Shown: positions 20,865 through 31,703, numbered from the stretch's first letter. The stretch is DNA of 58,129 nucleotides from Thiohalobacter sp. (GCA_026984515.1 JALSRZ010000082.1:1-58129); one strand, 5' to 3'. Notes: generated by a model from the letters alone, not told the origin. Numbers and translations: made by a program.

Positions 20865-21311
20865 TCAGCGTTCGGTCTTGCGTTCAGTGCACATGATTTC
20901 GGCGCTGGCGACGGTTTTGCCTTCCACACTGGCATCGCAGTCAAACACCCAGATGCCGCGCCGGGTCTTGATGACGTCCACCGACAGCCGCAACTGGTCT
21001 CCAGGTTCAACGGGTCGCTTGAAACGCGCCTTGTCCATACCAACCAGGTAGTAGAGCGTACCGGGCGCACGCTTACCGTCCGCGGTGGCGAACGCCAGCA
21101 ACCCTGTTGCCTGTGCCAGCGCTTCCAGGATCAGCACGCCCGGCATCACCGGTTTCTCCGGGAAATGCCCCTGGAAGAACGGCTCGTTGACCGAAACATT
21201 CTTGATGGCCCGCAGCGATTTCCCGGCTTCGAACTCCAGCACCCGGTCCACCAGCAGGAAGGGGTAACGGTGCGGAAGCAGATCCCGGATGGCATTGATG
21301 TCCATGGTCAT
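20865..21311 (-). CDS. fabZ: 3-hydroxyacyl-[ACP] dehydratase FabZ
   Basis: FabZ dehydrates 3-hydroxyacyl-ACP in fatty acid elongation and competes with LpxA for the same substrate pool, which explains their joint operon. The 148-residue hot-dog protein has [14 protein letters not shown] near the start and [23 protein letters not shown], with the catalytic His and Glu. The ATG at 21311 is followed by a second in-frame ATG at 21305. The 40-base gap to lpxD is strongly AT-rich and could hold a secondary promoter. Confidence 0.97.
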   Translation of the reverse strand: MTMDINAIRDLLPHRYPFLLVDRVLEFEAGKSLRAIKNVSVNEPFFQGHFPEKPVMPGVLILEALAQATGLLAFATADGKRAPGTLYYLVGMDKARFKRPVEPGDQLRLSVDVIKTRRGIWVFDCDASVEGKTVASAEIMCTERKTER

Positions 21312-21351
21312 AATTAAAGTGGATTCCCGGTTAATTGTATATTAAATTGTT

Positions 21352-22362
21352 TTAAATCTTTTTTTCCAGGTCTGACACCCTCCGCGCCAGGGTGTCCAGC
21401 TGCTTGATCCGTACCGCATTGCGGCGCCACAGGGTATTTTTCGTGAGCGGTGTTCCCGCCGAATAGGTGCCGGCTTCGTGAATGGAGCGGGTGACCATCG
21501 ACATGGCGGTAATGTGAACATTGTCAGCGATTTCCACATGCCCGACAAGACCGACACCACCGGCCAGCGTGCAGTGCCTGCCGATCCGGGTGCTGCCCGA
21601 AATACCTACACAACCGGCGATGGCGGTGTGTGCGCCAATAAACACATTGTGCCCGACCTGGACCTGGTTATCGATTTTCACCCCGGCTTCAATCACCGTG
21701 TCCTGCAGCGCACCACGGTCCACCGTGGTATTGGCCCCTATATCCACATCGTCACCGATCTGTACGCTGCCAAGCTGGGGCACCTTCAGCCATTCACCCT
21801 GATCCAGGGCCATGCCGAAGCCGTCGCTGCCGATCACCACACCCGGGTGCAGGATGACGCGCCGGCCAATCTGCGCACCGGCCAGCACCGTTACACTGGC
21901 AACCAGCCGGCTGTCCTGCCCAATGACGACCCCTTCTCCCACCACGCAGCCCGGCCCGATCTGAACCGCGGGTCCGATCTGTGCACCTGCGGCCACGACC
22001 GCACCGGCGTCCACCCTGGCAGCGGCGTCGACCATCGCTTCCGGGTGCACCATGGCACTCGCGTGGATACCCGCGGACACGGTTTCCTGCGGGTACAGCA
22101 GGGCAACGGCACGTGCATAGCAGGCATAGGGGTTGTCGCTGACCAGCACCGGCACCGGTGAATCAGCCGCATCCTGTTCGGCCAGCACCACTGCGGATGC
22201 CCGCGTTGTTCCCAGGTGGCGCCGGTACCTGGGATTGGCAAGGAAGCTCAGGGCACCGGTATACGCGGACTGCAGGGGTGCTACCGCCGAGACGCGCACC
22301 GCACCATCACCCCGCAACTCGACACCAAGCTGCCCGGCCAGTTGCGCGAGCGTCAGCTCCAT
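21352..22362 (-). CDS. lpxD: UDP-3-O-acylglucosamine N-acyltransferase
   Basis: LpxD adds the second hydroxyacyl chain in lipid A synthesis. The 336-residue protein has an N-terminal uridine-binding domain (1-100), a long hexapeptide beta helix (about 100-300) with VQVGHNVFIGAHTAIAGCVGISG, and a short C-terminal helix (LDTLARRVSDLEKKI). The catalytic histidine lies in QVGHN. It starts 15 bases downstream of the skp stop codon, the standard bamA-skp-lpxD-fabZ order. Confidence 0.97.
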   Translation of the reverse strand: MELTLAQLAGQLGVELRGDGAVRVSAVAPLQSAYTGALSFLANPRYRRHLGTTRASAVVLAEQDAADSPVPVLVSDNPYACYARAVALLYPQETVSAGIHASAMVHPEAMVDAAARVDAGAVVAAGAQIGPAVQIGPGCVVGEGVVIGQDSRLVASVTVLAGAQIGRRVILHPGVVIGSDGFGMALDQGEWLKVPQLGSVQIGDDVDIGANTTVDRGALQDTVIEAGVKIDNQVQVGHNVFIGAHTAIAGCVGISGSTRIGRHCTLAGGVGLVGHVEIADNVHITAMSMVTRSIHEAGTYSAGTPLTKNTLWRRNAVRIKQLDTLARRVSDLEKKI

Positions 22363-22377
22363 CCGTTCAGTCGGCGA

Positions 22378-22899
22378 TTACTTGCCACCGGACTTGAAGT
22401 TGGACTTCAGCTTGTCCAGCACCATATTGGTAACATCGACGCTGTCACTGGAATACACCACCCCCTGGCCGAGGATGATGTCATACTTCTTTTCCTTGGC
22501 CAGCGCGACGGTTGCCTCGTACATCTGGCGCTGCAGCTTGGACAGTACTTCATTCTTGCGAATGTTCAGGTCGTCACGAAACTCGTCCTGGGTGCGTTTC
22601 AGTTCACGACGCTTGGAAAGAACCTGGCGTTCCAGTTTGCTGTTTTCCTTCTCACTCATGACCGCACCGTCACGTGACAGGCGGTCTTCGAGCTTACGGA
22701 TACTCTTCTGCAACTTGACCAGCTCCTGTTCGCGTGGCGCGAACTCGGTCTCGATCTTGCTCTGCGCCGCCTTGGCCTGCGGGGCCTCTTCCATCAGGCG
22801 GACGGTATTGACAACACCTACTTTGGTGGCGGCCTGCGCCGGCATGACGAACAGGGCCGTCGACACCAGGATGAAAAATAATCTACTGATTGATTTCAA
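22378..22899 (-). CDS. skp: Periplasmic chaperone Skp (OmpH family)
   Basis: Skp holds unfolded outer membrane proteins on their way to BamA. The 173-residue protein has a signal peptide (RLFFILVSTALFVMPAQAA) and a long charged helical body (LVKLQKSIRKLEDRLSRDG onward) as in the OmpH family. The start is a rare TTG at 22899, supported by GGGAG at 22907-22911 on the coding strand, seven bases away; no ATG precedes the signal sequence. It lies 21 bases downstream of bamA, the canonical neighbour. Confidence 0.94.
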   Translation of the reverse strand: MKSISRLFFILVSTALFVMPAQAATKVGVVNTVRLMEEAPQAKAAQSKIETEFAPREQELVKLQKSIRKLEDRLSRDGAVMSEKENSKLERQVLSKRRELKRTQDEFRDDLNIRKNEVLSKLQRQMYEATVALAKEKKYDIILGQGVVYSSDSVDVTNMVLDKLKSNFKSGGK

Positions 22900-22920
22900 G
22901 GTTTTTCTCCCGAATTGAAA

Positions 22921-25200
22921 CTAGAATCCTGCTCCCAGCGTAAACTGGATCTTCTGAACATCATCGCCCGACTTGTCATTGAGTGGCTGCGCGAAACTGA
23001 TGGCCAGCGGGCCTACCGGGGACAGCCAGGTGGCACCAATACCCACCGACATACGCAAATCACTGGAATCGAAGTCCTCCGCGCCGGGAAACACATTACC
23101 GACATCGAAAAAGGTACTCAACCTTACGCTGTTGCTGTCCGTCATGAAAGGCGGGGGGAACAGAATCTGCAGATTTCCCACGGTCCTGAAACTGCCGCCC
23201 AGGGGATCATTCTGGTCGTCTCTGGGCCCCAGCGAGAAATCCTGCCAACCACGTACTGAACGCACACCGCCGGCGAAATAGTTGGAGAAGAACGGCAGGT
23301 TGTTGAAATCACCGTAGCCGTCACCGTACCCGATATCCAGCTTGGCATTGAACACAAACAGTTTGGTCAGGGGAATGTATTCCCGGATCTTGAGATCGAC
23401 CTTGTAATACTCCAGCTCGGAACCCGGGATCTTGGTCTCCACGCTGATCCGGCGTTCACCACCTTCACTGGGGAAAATCCTCCGGTTACGGGTGTCGTGC
23501 CCGAGACTGGCCGACAGTGAAAGACTTTTGAAATTGTCACCGTGGTCTACAACAAACTGCTGTACCTGGGTGGACGAAAACTCCGTGTTTTTCAGCTTGA
23601 GGCTGTCGCCACTGATGGTGAAGCGGAAGAAGTTGCTTTCGCTGAGCGGGAAACCGTAGGTTACATGTGCGCCGTAGGTATCGGTGGAATAGTTGGAAAG
23701 ATTGGCATTGTTGGCATCCGTCTGCCGGAACGACGCCCCGAAACCACGGCTGATGCCGTCCACGGTGTAATAGGGGTTGGTATAGGAGCCGCTGAACACC
23801 TTATTGACCGAGCTGTTGTTAATGGACGCGTCGACCCGGCGCCCGGTACCCAGGAAATTGTTCTGCGAAATACTGCCGTTGAGAATGATGCCCGAGGACT
23901 GGGCAAAGCCGAGACCCACCGAGATACTGCCGGACGGCTGCTCGGTAACGGAATAATCGACATCCACCTGGTCGGTTGAACCGGGCACGGCCGGTGTCTC
24001 GACATTCACTTCTTCAAAGAACCCGGTGCGCTGCAGGCGGGTGCGTGAACGTTCGACCTTTTCCGCCGAGAACCAGCCACCTTCCATCTGCCGCATTTCC
24101 TGGCGCAGCACCTCGTCACGCGTCTTGGTATTGCCCGCAAAATTAATCCGCCGGACATACACCCGCTTGCCCGGGTCCACAAAAAATGTCAGGTCGACCT
24201 CACGGGTTTTCTCGTTCACGTCGGGTACAGTGTTGACGTTGGCGAAGGCATAACCCTCGTTACCCAGGCGATCGGATATGCGCGTTACGGTATCGGTAAC
24301 CCGCTTTCTGGAAAACACATCCCCGGCATTGATACGGAACATCGGGAACAGTTTTTCCGGTGCAATGACCAGGTCTCCGGACAACTTGATCTCCCGGATA
24401 CGGTACTGGGCGCCCTCGGATACGTTGATGGTGATGTAGATATCCTTCTTGTCCGGCGTAATGGAAACCTGGGTAGAGGTTACATTGAACTTGATATAAC
24501 CACGGTCCTGGTACCAGGAACGCAGGGTTTCCAGGTCGGCTGCCAGCTCCTGCTTGGAATACTGGTCGTCCTTGGTGTAGAACGACAGCCAGTTCGGCGT
24601 ACTCTGCTCGAACTGATCCAGCAGGGTTTCATCGTCGAACACCCGGTTGCCGACAATGTTGATCTCCCTGATCTTCGCCACCGCACCCTCGGAAACGTCG
24701 ATGAGAATATCGACCCGGTTACGCTCCAGCGGCGTTACCGTCGTCTCGATCTTCACCCCGTATTTTCCGCGGCTGTAGTACTGGCGTTCCAGTTCCAGCT
24801 CGACCTTTTCGAGCAGGGAACGATCGAATACGTTACCTTCAGCCAGGCCGATATCTTTCAGGGAATCCAGCAGGGGCTCGGTCTCGATGTCCTCGTTACC
24901 CTTGATATCGATGCTGGAAATCGCCGGGCGTTCCTGCACGACGACGACCAGCACGTCGCCGTCGCGCTGCAGTTCGACCATCCGGAAATAACCGGACTTG
25001 AACAGGGCACGGATGGTACTTTCGGATTCGCGTTCGGTGAACTCGTCCCCCACCTGTACCGGCAAAAAGTTGAAAACCGTACCGGGCGATATACGTTGCA
25101 GGCCGTCCACGCGGATATCCGCCACCCGGAAAGGTTCAAAGGCGCTGGCGGAACAGGACCATGCGAGGCCAATGATCATCAACGTCAGAAAACGGTACAT
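22921..25200 (-). CDS. bamA: Outer membrane protein assembly factor BamA
   Basis: BamA inserts beta-barrel proteins into the outer membrane. The 759-residue protein has a signal peptide (FLTLMIIGLAWSCSASA), five POTRA domains (about 23-420) starting PFRVADIRVDGLQRIS, and a C-terminal 16-strand barrel ending in FTLGAGF with the usual terminal Phe. The loop-6 motif, normally VRGF or VRGY, reads VRGW here (GGVRSVRGWQDFSLGP). The ATG at 25200 was chosen over the upstream in-frame start at 25257 because the signal peptide begins there. It follows rseP by 16 bases. Confidence 0.97.
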   Translation of the reverse strand: MYRFLTLMIIGLAWSCSASAFEPFRVADIRVDGLQRISPGTVFNFLPVQVGDEFTERESESTIRALFKSGYFRMVELQRDGDVLVVVVQERPAISSIDIKGNEDIETEPLLDSLKDIGLAEGNVFDRSLLEKVELELERQYYSRGKYGVKIETTVTPLERNRVDILIDVSEGAVAKIREINIVGNRVFDDETLLDQFEQSTPNWLSFYTKDDQYSKQELAADLETLRSWYQDRGYIKFNVTSTQVSITPDKKDIYITINVSEGAQYRIREIKLSGDLVIAPEKLFPMFRINAGDVFSRKRVTDTVTRISDRLGNEGYAFANVNTVPDVNEKTREVDLTFFVDPGKRVYVRRINFAGNTKTRDEVLRQEMRQMEGGWFSAEKVERSRTRLQRTGFFEEVNVETPAVPGSTDQVDVDYSVTEQPSGSISVGLGFAQSSGIILNGSISQNNFLGTGRRVDASINNSSVNKVFSGSYTNPYYTVDGISRGFGASFRQTDANNANLSNYSTDTYGAHVTYGFPLSESNFFRFTISGDSLKLKNTEFSSTQVQQFVVDHGDNFKSLSLSASLGHDTRNRRIFPSEGGERRISVETKIPGSELEYYKVDLKIREYIPLTKLFVFNAKLDIGYGDGYGDFNNLPFFSNYFAGGVRSVRGWQDFSLGPRDDQNDPLGGSFRTVGNLQILFPPPFMTDSNSVRLSTFFDVGNVFPGAEDFDSSDLRMSVGIGATWLSPVGPLAISFAQPLNDKSGDDVQKIQFTLGAGF

Positions 25201-25216
25201 CCGGTATCCCTTGCCA

Positions 25217-26584
25217 CTATGCGCCGAATACGCGCGCCAGATCGTTATAGAAAGCAATACTCATCAGGGCCAGCAATACTACAATCCCCAGTTGCTGTCC
25301 CACCTGCTGTGCAGATTCCGACAGCGGCCTGCCCTGTATCCACTCAATCAGGTTATACAACAGGTGGCCGCCGTCCAGAACCGGGATCGGCAGCAGGTTC
25401 AGCACACCCAGGCTGACACTGACGATCCCGAGGAACTTCAGAAAGCTGCTCAGCCCGCTGCTGGCCGAGTGCGCAGCGTACTGCGCGATACTGATCGGAC
25501 CACTGATGTTTTCCACCGATGCCTCGCCGGACAGCATGCCCCACAGGGTGCGCAGGGTCAGCGTGGTCATGCTCCAGGTCTTGTGTACCGACCTGGCGAT
25601 GGAATCCAGGGGGCCGTAGCGCACTTCGATACGAATACTGTCACGAACATCGGTCGGTTTCCGCACATAGGCGCCAATCTGGCCAATGGTCTTTCCCCGA
25701 TCTTCCACGGCCCGGGGCACCAGTTCCAGCTGCAGTTCGTCCGCACCGCGCAGGATCCCGACCCGCAGGGTCTGACCGGGGCGGGCGCGCACATAGTCCA
25801 CCCATTCCGACCAGCTGGCGATCGGCCGGCCGTCTACCGAGATGACCCGGTCCCCCGCCTGCATACCCGCCTGCTGCGCCGGTGCCTCCGGCACCAGGCG
25901 GTCGATTACCGCGGGTATCTTCGGGCGCCACACGGACAGGCCCAGGTTGCCCAGCAGGCCGCCCTTGTCCAGCGCATTGTCGACGTCACTGAAATCGATG
26001 TGCAGTGTCCTGCGGGAATCATCCGGCCTGCGCACCAGGATCTCCGTCTGTTTGCCGGCCAGGGCGGCATCCAGCAATTCCAGGGAAGCGGCGTCCCAGG
26101 TCGGCGTGGGCTGGTCACCGACGCGCAGCAACTCGTCGCGCTCCTCGAAACCGGCCCGGGCCGCTACGGACTGCGGTGTAATCTCACCAACGACCGGGCG
26201 CAGGCCCGGTACGCCACTGACAAACATCAGCCAGTACGCGGCAATGGCAAACAGGAAATTAAACAGCGGACCCGCCAGCAGCACCGCCGAGCGTGCCCAC
26301 AATGGCTGCCGGTTGAACGAGCGTGACGCTTCTTCGGGTGCAACCGGGGCTTCGCGTTCATCCAGCATTTTGACATAGCCGCCAAGCGGCAGCGCCGAGA
26401 GCGCAAACTCGGTCCGGTCGCTGCCGAACCGGCGTATCCAGAGCGCTTTGCCAAAACCAATGGAGAACCGCAGCACCTTGATGCCCAGTTTCCTGGCGAC
26501 CCAGAAATGGCCGAACTCATGTACGGCAACCAGTACACTGATGGCAACGATAAAGGCCAGCAGGGAAGCACCGAACCCGCTCAT
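25217..26584 (-). CDS. rseP: Site-2 protease RseP
   Basis: RseP cuts the anti-sigma factor RseA inside the membrane during the sigma-E envelope stress response. The 455-residue protein has the zinc motif HEFGH (about residues 22-26) in the first membrane helix, two PDZ domains in the middle, and [16 protein letters not shown] near the C terminus with the third zinc ligand. It overlaps dxr by 4 bases and precedes bamA, as in most gammaproteobacteria. rseA and sigma-E genes are not in the window. Confidence 0.97.
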   Translation of the reverse strand: MSGFGASLLAFIVAISVLVAVHEFGHFWVARKLGIKVLRFSIGFGKALWIRRFGSDRTEFALSALPLGGYVKMLDEREAPVAPEEASRSFNRQPLWARSAVLLAGPLFNFLFAIAAYWLMFVSGVPGLRPVVGEITPQSVAARAGFEERDELLRVGDQPTPTWDAASLELLDAALAGKQTEILVRRPDDSRRTLHIDFSDVDNALDKGGLLGNLGLSVWRPKIPAVIDRLVPEAPAQQAGMQAGDRVISVDGRPIASWSEWVDYVRARPGQTLRVGILRGADELQLELVPRAVEDRGKTIGQIGAYVRKPTDVRDSIRIEVRYGPLDSIARSVHKTWSMTTLTLRTLWGMLSGEASVENISGPISIAQYAAHSASSGLSSFLKFLGIVSVSLGVLNLLPIPVLDGGHLLYNLIEWIQGRPLSESAQQVGQQLGIVVLLALMSIAFYNDLARVFGA

Positions 26585-27789
26585 GAGTACATCCTCCGGC
26601 CCGCTTTCGCCGCCACCAGCCCGGTAGCAACGGCACGCGCCCTGGCATCGTCCTCCAGGATTACGTCGAATGAATCGGCGTCGCGCGAAGTGACCTGCGC
26701 GAGGGTGGCCTCGATGACGTCCGCAATGGCGGTAAAGACAAGGCTTTCGTCCAGGAACGCCTGCACCGCCACTTCATTGGCCGCGTTCAGGATGGCGGAC
26801 GCAGTCCCCCCTGCCTGCAGCGCTTCCCGGGCGAGCCGCAGACAGGGGAAACGCTGCTCGTCCGGCTGTTCGAAATCAAGACGCCCTACCCTGAACATAT
26901 CGAGCGCATCCACGCCGGCATCGATACGTTCCGGCCAGGCCAGGCTGTGCGCAATCGGGGTGCGCATATCCGGGTTGCCCAGCTGCGCCAGCACCGAACC
27001 GTCCCGGTATTGCACCATGGAATGCACCACGCTCTGCGGGTGAACCATGACCTGTACCCGGTCGCCAGGCAGGGCAAACAGCCGGCAGGCTTCGATTACC
27101 TCCAGCCCCTTGTTCATCATGGTCGCGGAATCCACGGATATCTTGCGGCCCATTTCCCAGTTCGGATGTGCGCAGGCCTGCGCCGGAGTGATGCCGGACA
27201 GCTGCTCCGGTGCCAGGGTCCGGAACGGGCCGCCGGAGGCCGTCAGCAGGATTTGCCCGACACCGTCCGGCTGACCGGTGCCGGGGACATAGCCGTGCGG
27301 CAGACACTGGAAGATGGCATTGTGCTCGCTGTCCACCGGCAACAGTACGGCGCCGCCGCTGCGCACCTGCTGCATGAACAGCTCGCCCGACATCACCAGC
27401 GCTTCCTTGTTAGCAAGTAGCACACGCTTGCCGGTGCGGGCCGCTTCCAGGGTCGGCAGCAGGCCGGCGGCGCCCACGATCGCCGCCATTACGCAATCCA
27501 CTTCGTCCAGGCCGGCCACCCGGACCAGGGCTTCGGCACCACCCAGCACTTCGATATCCGGCGCGCTGTCGCGTAGCCGCAGGCGCAGGTCTTCGGCAGC
27601 GTCCGTGTCGGCCAGTACTGCGTAGCGCGGCTGGTGTGCCAGGCACTGCTCGAACAGGCGTTCTGCGTCCCGGTTGGCGGTCAGCGCAACCACCCGGTAA
27701 CGGTCCCGGTTGCGCTCGATCACGTCGAGGGTATTCACCCCGATGGAACCGGTTGCGCCCAGTACGGTGATTCCCGCCGTGCTACTCAC
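26581..27789 (-). CDS. dxr: 1-deoxy-D-xylulose 5-phosphate reductoisomerase
   Basis: Dxr makes MEP, the committed isoprenoid precursor that feeds ispD and ispF at the left end of this window. The 402-residue protein has the NADPH site [19 protein letters not shown] near the start, [15 protein letters not shown] and [10 protein letters not shown] in the catalytic region. The start is GTG at 27789 with GTGA overlapping the cdsA stop. rseP overlaps its end. This lipid/envelope arrangement (uppS-cdsA-dxr-rseP) is conserved. Confidence 0.97.
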   Translation of the reverse strand: MSSTAGITVLGATGSIGVNTLDVIERNRDRYRVVALTANRDAERLFEQCLAHQPRYAVLADTDAAEDLRLRLRDSAPDIEVLGGAEALVRVAGLDEVDCVMAAIVGAAGLLPTLEAARTGKRVLLANKEALVMSGELFMQQVRSGGAVLLPVDSEHNAIFQCLPHGYVPGTGQPDGVGQILLTASGGPFRTLAPEQLSGITPAQACAHPNWEMGRKISVDSATMMNKGLEVIEACRLFALPGDRVQVMVHPQSVVHSMVQYRDGSVLAQLGNPDMRTPIAHSLAWPERIDAGVDALDMFRVGRLDFEQPDEQRFPCLRLAREALQAGGTASAILNAANEVAVQAFLDESLVFTAIADVIEATLAQVTSRDADSFDVILEDDARARAVATGLVAAKAGRRMYS

Positions 27790-28607
27790 AGTTCAACCCA
27801 GCGCAGGCCGAACAGGAAAACGGGTGCCGCCGCAAACAGGCTGTCGACGCGGTCCAGGATGCCACCGTGCCCGGGGATCATCGTGCCGGAGTCCTTGATA
27901 CCGAGCTGACGTTTCAGCAGGCTTTCCAGCAGGTCACCCGCCACCGAGAACAGCACCGTCACCAGTGAGACCAGCATAAAACCGGTCAGCGCCAGCCCCT
28001 GCAGCTCGATGAAGTGCGCGTAACCGAAGGCAAACAGTGAACAGGCGACCAGGGCACCGAAAACGCCTTCCCAGGTTTTCCCGGGGCTGACCCGAGGTGC
28101 CAGTTTGGTGCGGCCAAACTGGCGGCCGGCAAAAAAAGCCCCGCTGTCGGCGACCCAGACCAGCACCAGCAGGTACAGTACCCAGTGCGGGCCCTGGTCC
28201 GGGCGGCTGTGCAGCACCACCAGTGACAGCCAGGTGCTGGTCAGCAGGCCCCACCCCAGTACCGCCCGGGCCAGGGACTGCCTGCCCGAGCGGCCGCCGC
28301 CCAGGGTCGGCCGGGTGATCCAGAACAGGACGAACATCCACCAGGCCATGGCCATCCACAGCACGGTATCCACAAAGACTTCCGAGCGGGCGGCACGCCA
28401 GCTCAGTGCAATCAGCGCAAGGGTGAAAACCAGGTAAGCCAGACGGGCGGCCCGACCGGGCAACGGCACCAGTCCACCCCATTCCCAGGCTGCCAGCAGC
28501 ATGGCGGCTGCCATCAGCAGGGCAAACCAGGATACATCCAGTTTCAATACCGCCAGTACCACCAGCGGGATCATAATCAGCGCGCTGATCAGCCGCTGTT
28601 TAAGCAC
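27786..28607 (-). CDS. cdsA: Phosphatidate cytidylyltransferase
   Basis: CdsA makes CDP-diacylglycerol, the branch point for phospholipids. The 273-residue polytopic protein ends with the CDS signature [19 protein letters not shown] followed by ILDRVDS. About eight hydrophobic segments are visible. The frame is open to 28937, but that upstream part is a shadow of uppS. I start at GTG 28607, giving the family N terminus (V/M)[14 protein letters not shown] and an 8-base overlap with uppS. dxr overlaps its end by 4 bases. Confidence 0.94.
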   Translation of the reverse strand: MLKQRLISALIMIPLVVLAVLKLDVSWFALLMAAAMLLAAWEWGGLVPLPGRAARLAYLVFTLALIALSWRAARSEVFVDTVLWMAMAWWMFVLFWITRPTLGGGRSGRQSLARAVLGWGLLTSTWLSLVVLHSRPDQGPHWVLYLLVLVWVADSGAFFAGRQFGRTKLAPRVSPGKTWEGVFGALVACSLFAFGYAHFIELQGLALTGFMLVSLVTVLFSVAGDLLESLLKRQLGIKDSGTMIPGHGGILDRVDSLFAAAPVFLFGLRWVEL

Positions 28608-29370
28608 GCCTGGATTGCTCCACCTGGTCACCGGTCTTGCCAAAGCGCCGCTGGCGGCGGGAAAAGGACTGCAGCGCCTCGTCAAATGCCGCGGCATCGA
28701 AGTCCGGCCACAGCAGGTCGGTAAAATACAGTTCAGTGTAGGCCAGTTGCCACAACAGGTAGTTGCTGATGCGCTGTTCACCGCCGGTGCGTATAAACAA
28801 GTCGGGTTCCGGCAGGCCGGCATTGCACAACTCACCGGCAAGCCGTTCGCTGTCGATGTCATCCACCTCCAGCTCCCCCGCCGCCACCTGTGCCGCCATA
28901 CGCCTGGTGGCTTCGACCAGGTCCCAGCGGCCACCATAATTGGCCGCGATTACCAGTGTCAGACCGGTGTTGTCCGCGGTTTTCTGCTCGGCGGCATGCA
29001 TCATTTTCTGCAGCTTCGGATCAAAGGCAGAGCGGTCGCCGATAAAGCGGACCCGCACATTGTTCTGATCGAGGCGGTGCACTTCCTTTTTGAGAGTACG
29101 CACGAACAGGTCCATCAATAGCCCGACCTCGATGCGCGGACGGCGCCAGTTTTCGCTGGAAAAGGCAAACAGGGTGAGCGCCTCGATGCCGCGTTGACGG
29201 CAGGCTTCCACTACCCGGCGCACGCTCTTGACCCCGGCGCGGTGCCCCATGTAGCGCGGCAGGTTCCTGGATTTGGCCCAGCGCCCGTTGCCATCCATGA
29301 TGATGGCTACGTGGCGGGGCAACGACTGTTGTCCGGCTTGCGTTTCGGCCTGGAGCTGTTCCTGTGCCAT
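28600..29370 (-). CDS. uppS: Undecaprenyl pyrophosphate synthase
   Basis: UppS extends farnesyl diphosphate to the C55 carrier used for peptidoglycan and O-antigen. The 256-residue cis-prenyltransferase has the motif HVAIIMDGNGRWAKSRNLPR with the catalytic Asp, then GHRAGV, and FAFSSENWRRP. Near the C terminus PDLFIRTGGEQRISNYLLWQ is typical. It lies 9 bases downstream of frr and overlaps cdsA. Confidence 0.97.
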   Translation of the reverse strand: MAQEQLQAETQAGQQSLPRHVAIIMDGNGRWAKSRNLPRYMGHRAGVKSVRRVVEACRQRGIEALTLFAFSSENWRRPRIEVGLLMDLFVRTLKKEVHRLDQNNVRVRFIGDRSAFDPKLQKMMHAAEQKTADNTGLTLVIAANYGGRWDLVEATRRMAAQVAAGELEVDDIDSERLAGELCNAGLPEPDLFIRTGGEQRISNYLLWQLAYTELYFTDLLWPDFDAAAFDEALQSFSRRQRRFGKTGDQVEQSRRA

Positions 29371-29379
29371 GATCGGAAA

Positions 29380-29937
29380 CTATATTTCCATCAACTCCGA
29401 TTCTTTTTCGGCCAGCAGCTTGTCCACCTGTTCGACGAAATGGTTGGTCAGCTTCTGGATATCTTCCTGGGCGTGCCGCTCTTCATCCTCGGAGATCTCC
29501 TTTTCCTTCAACAGCTCCTTGAAGTCACTGTTGGCATCACGCCGGATATTACGAATGGCGACGCGGGTCGCCTCGGCTTCCGCGCGCACGATGCGCACCA
29601 TATCCTTGCGGCGTTCTTCGGTCAGGGGTGGCATGGGGATCCGTATCGAGGTACCGGCCGTGTTCGGGTTCAGGCCCAGGTCCGATTTCATGATGGCCTT
29701 TTCGATGACCTGCACCATGGTCTTTTCCCACGGTGAGACCATCAGGGTACGCGAGTCCTCGACGGTGATGTTGGCCGCCTGCGCCAGCGGTACCTCGGAG
29801 CCGTAATAGTCGACCTTGATGTGATCGAGCAGACTGGCATGTGCGCGTCCGGTGCGGATCTTGCTCAACGACTGCTTCATGGCCTCGATGCTCTTCCCCA
29901 TTCGGGTACCGGCATCGTCCTTGATTTCCTCTATCAT
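29380..29937 (-). CDS. frr: Ribosome recycling factor
   Basis: RRF works with EF-G to split post-termination ribosomes. The 185-residue protein has [17 protein letters not shown]-like sequence (observed [18 protein letters not shown]), [16 protein letters not shown] and [17 protein letters not shown], all family hallmarks. The frame is open upstream to 30045 but the ATG at 29937 gives the expected MIEEIKDD start and has GGAG at proper distance. It lies 5 bases downstream of pyrH and 9 before uppS. Confidence 0.97.
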   Translation of the reverse strand: MIEEIKDDAGTRMGKSIEAMKQSLSKIRTGRAHASLLDHIKVDYYGSEVPLAQAANITVEDSRTLMVSPWEKTMVQVIEKAIMKSDLGLNPNTAGTSIRIPMPPLTEERRKDMVRIVRAEAEATRVAIRNIRRDANSDFKELLKEKEISEDEERHAQEDIQKLTNHFVEQVDKLLAEKESELMEI

Positions 29938-29942
29938 CTCTG

Positions 29943-30662
29943 TCACTCCACCAGCGTACCGACGTCCTGCCCTGTTGCCACCTTGACCAGGTTGCCCGGC
30001 CGGTTCAGGTTGAAAACCCGTAGCGGCATGCCCTGGTCCCGGCACAGCACCAGTGCCGTGGCATCCATTACAGCCAGTTTCCGGTTGATGGCTTCATCAT
30101 ACGCAATGCGCTCATAGCGTTTGGCTGCGGGGTTTTTAACCGGGTCGGAATCGTAGACACCGTCGACCTTGGTCGCTTTCAGCATGATGTCAACACCCAT
30201 CTCGATGGCGCGCAGGCTGGCAGCCGAGTCGGTGGTAAAAAACGGGTTGCCGGTACCGGCGGCAAAAATGACCACGCGACCTTTTTCCAGGTGGCGTACT
30301 GCGCGGCGGCGTATGTAGTCTTCGCACACCTGGTTGATCTGCAGGGCAGACATGACGCGGCACTGGCTGCCCAGTTTTTCCAGCGCATCCTGCATGGCCA
30401 GCGAATTGATGACGGTTGCCAGCATGCCCATGTGGTCGCCGGTTACCCGGTCCATACCACCCTGCGCGAGCCCGGCGCCACGGAAGATATTGCCGCCGCC
30501 AATGACCAGGCCGATCTCCAGCCCCGCCTCCAGTAACTCGTGGATTTCACCGGCGATGCGCAGGATAACCGCGGGATCGATGCCGTAGTCGCCCTCCCCC
30601 ATCAGCGCTTCACCGCTCAGTTTGAGGAGAATACGGCGATAAACCGGTTGGCTGTTGTGCAT
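29943..30662 (-). CDS. pyrH: UMP kinase
   Basis: PyrH phosphorylates UMP to UDP, early in pyrimidine nucleotide supply, and so feeds pyrG elsewhere in this window. The 239-residue protein has [13 protein letters not shown] near the start, [12 protein letters not shown], and [14 protein letters not shown] start at the ATG at 30662 ([18 protein letters not shown]) rather than the in-frame start at 30719. A terminator-like hairpin separates it from tsf upstream, so pyrH-frr may have its own promoter or be reached by partial read-through. Confidence 0.97.
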   Translation of the reverse strand: MHNSQPVYRRILLKLSGEALMGEGDYGIDPAVILRIAGEIHELLEAGLEIGLVIGGGNIFRGAGLAQGGMDRVTGDHMGMLATVINSLAMQDALEKLGSQCRVMSALQINQVCEDYIRRRAVRHLEKGRVVIFAAGTGNPFFTTDSAASLRAIEMGVDIMLKATKVDGVYDSDPVKNPAAKRYERIAYDEAINRKLAVMDATALVLCRDQGMPLRVFNLNRPGNLVKVATGQDVGTLVE

Positions 30663-30681
30663 AATACCGTCTTGGTTGGTT

Positions 30682-30710
30682 ACAAAATGGGGCCTGCGTT
30701 TGCAGACCCC
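30682..30710 (-). terminator. Rho-independent terminator/attenuator after tsf
   Basis: On the minus strand GGGGTCTGC and GCAGGCCCC form a 9-bp stem (one G-U pair) around an AAAC loop, followed by ATTTTGT. It lies in the 99-base tsf-pyrH gap. E. coli also ends rpsB-tsf transcription before pyrH, which fits. Confidence 0.75.
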
Positions 30711-30761
30711 ATAAATCATACCGGGAAGCCGACCTCGCGTCCCGGTTCGGCAGAGAAAAAA

Positions 30762-31646
30762 TCAGCTGCCCTGAACCTGAGCCATTACTTCTTCGGCAAA
30801 GTTCTCGTTCTTCTTCTCGATCCCTTCACCCAGTTCCATGCGATCGAAGCCGGTTACCTGTGCGCCGGCACCCTTGAGCAGCTTGCCGACATTCTGGTCG
30901 GGATCCTTGACAAAAGGCTGCCCCAGCAGGGTGATTTCGCTGAGGAACTTGCGAATCCGGCCACTGACCATTTTTTCGATAATGTCGGCCGGCTTGCCGC
31001 TGGCCTCGGCCTGGGCGGAAAAAATCGCCTTCTCCCGCTCCAGCATCTCCGCCGACACTCCGGATTCATCGACACAGAGAGGCTTGCTGGCTGCAATGTG
31101 CATGGCGACATCCCTGGCCAGGTCGCCGTCCCCGCCCTCGACCTCCACCAGCACACCGATGCGGTTACCGTGCAGGTAGCTGGACAGGGCGCCCTGGCCA
31201 GCCTGGCGCCGGACAAAGCGGCGCACATTGATATTTTCGCCGATCGTGGCGATCAGGCCGCGGCGCGCTTCTTCCACCGTTTCGCCACCATCCGTCAACG
31301 GCAGGGCCATCAGGGCGTCCACGTCAGCCGGGGCATCGGCGAGCACGCGCTGCGCAACCGCCCGGGCGAACTCCTGGAATTCCGCCTTGTTGGCGACGAA
31401 ATCGGTTTCCGAATTGACCTCAACCATCACGGCGCTCTTGCCGTCACCGCTGACCTCGACCACGATCAAGCCTTCCGCGGCGACCCGGCCGGCCTTCTTG
31501 TCCGCCTTGGCCAGGCCGGATTTACGCAGGGCCTCGGCGGCTGCATCCATATCGGAGTCGGCCTCTACCAGGGCCTTTTTGCACTCCATCATGCCGCAGC
31601 CGGTACGCTGACGCAGTTCTTTTACCTGCGCTGCTGAAATTGCCAT
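30762..31646 (-). CDS. tsf: Elongation factor Ts
   Basis: EF-Ts recycles EF-Tu by GDP release. The 294-residue protein has the N-terminal UBA-like domain ([20 protein letters not shown], residues 6-25) and the core motif [18 protein letters not shown]. The ATG is at 31646, 57 bases after the rpsB stop. The rpsB-tsf pair is near universal and normally co-transcribed under ribosomal protein S2 feedback. Confidence 0.98.
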   Translation of the reverse strand: MAISAAQVKELRQRTGCGMMECKKALVEADSDMDAAAEALRKSGLAKADKKAGRVAAEGLIVVEVSGDGKSAVMVEVNSETDFVANKAEFQEFARAVAQRVLADAPADVDALMALPLTDGGETVEEARRGLIATIGENINVRRFVRRQAGQGALSSYLHGNRIGVLVEVEGGDGDLARDVAMHIAASKPLCVDESGVSAEMLEREKAIFSAQAEASGKPADIIEKMVSGRIRKFLSEITLLGQPFVKDPDQNVGKLLKGAGAQVTGFDRMELGEGIEKKNENFAEEVMAQVQGS

Positions 31647-31703
31647 GCCTGTTACCTCTTGAAACGTTCAGTAATTTAAATAGGGACGGGAGCCGGTCGA
31701 ACC

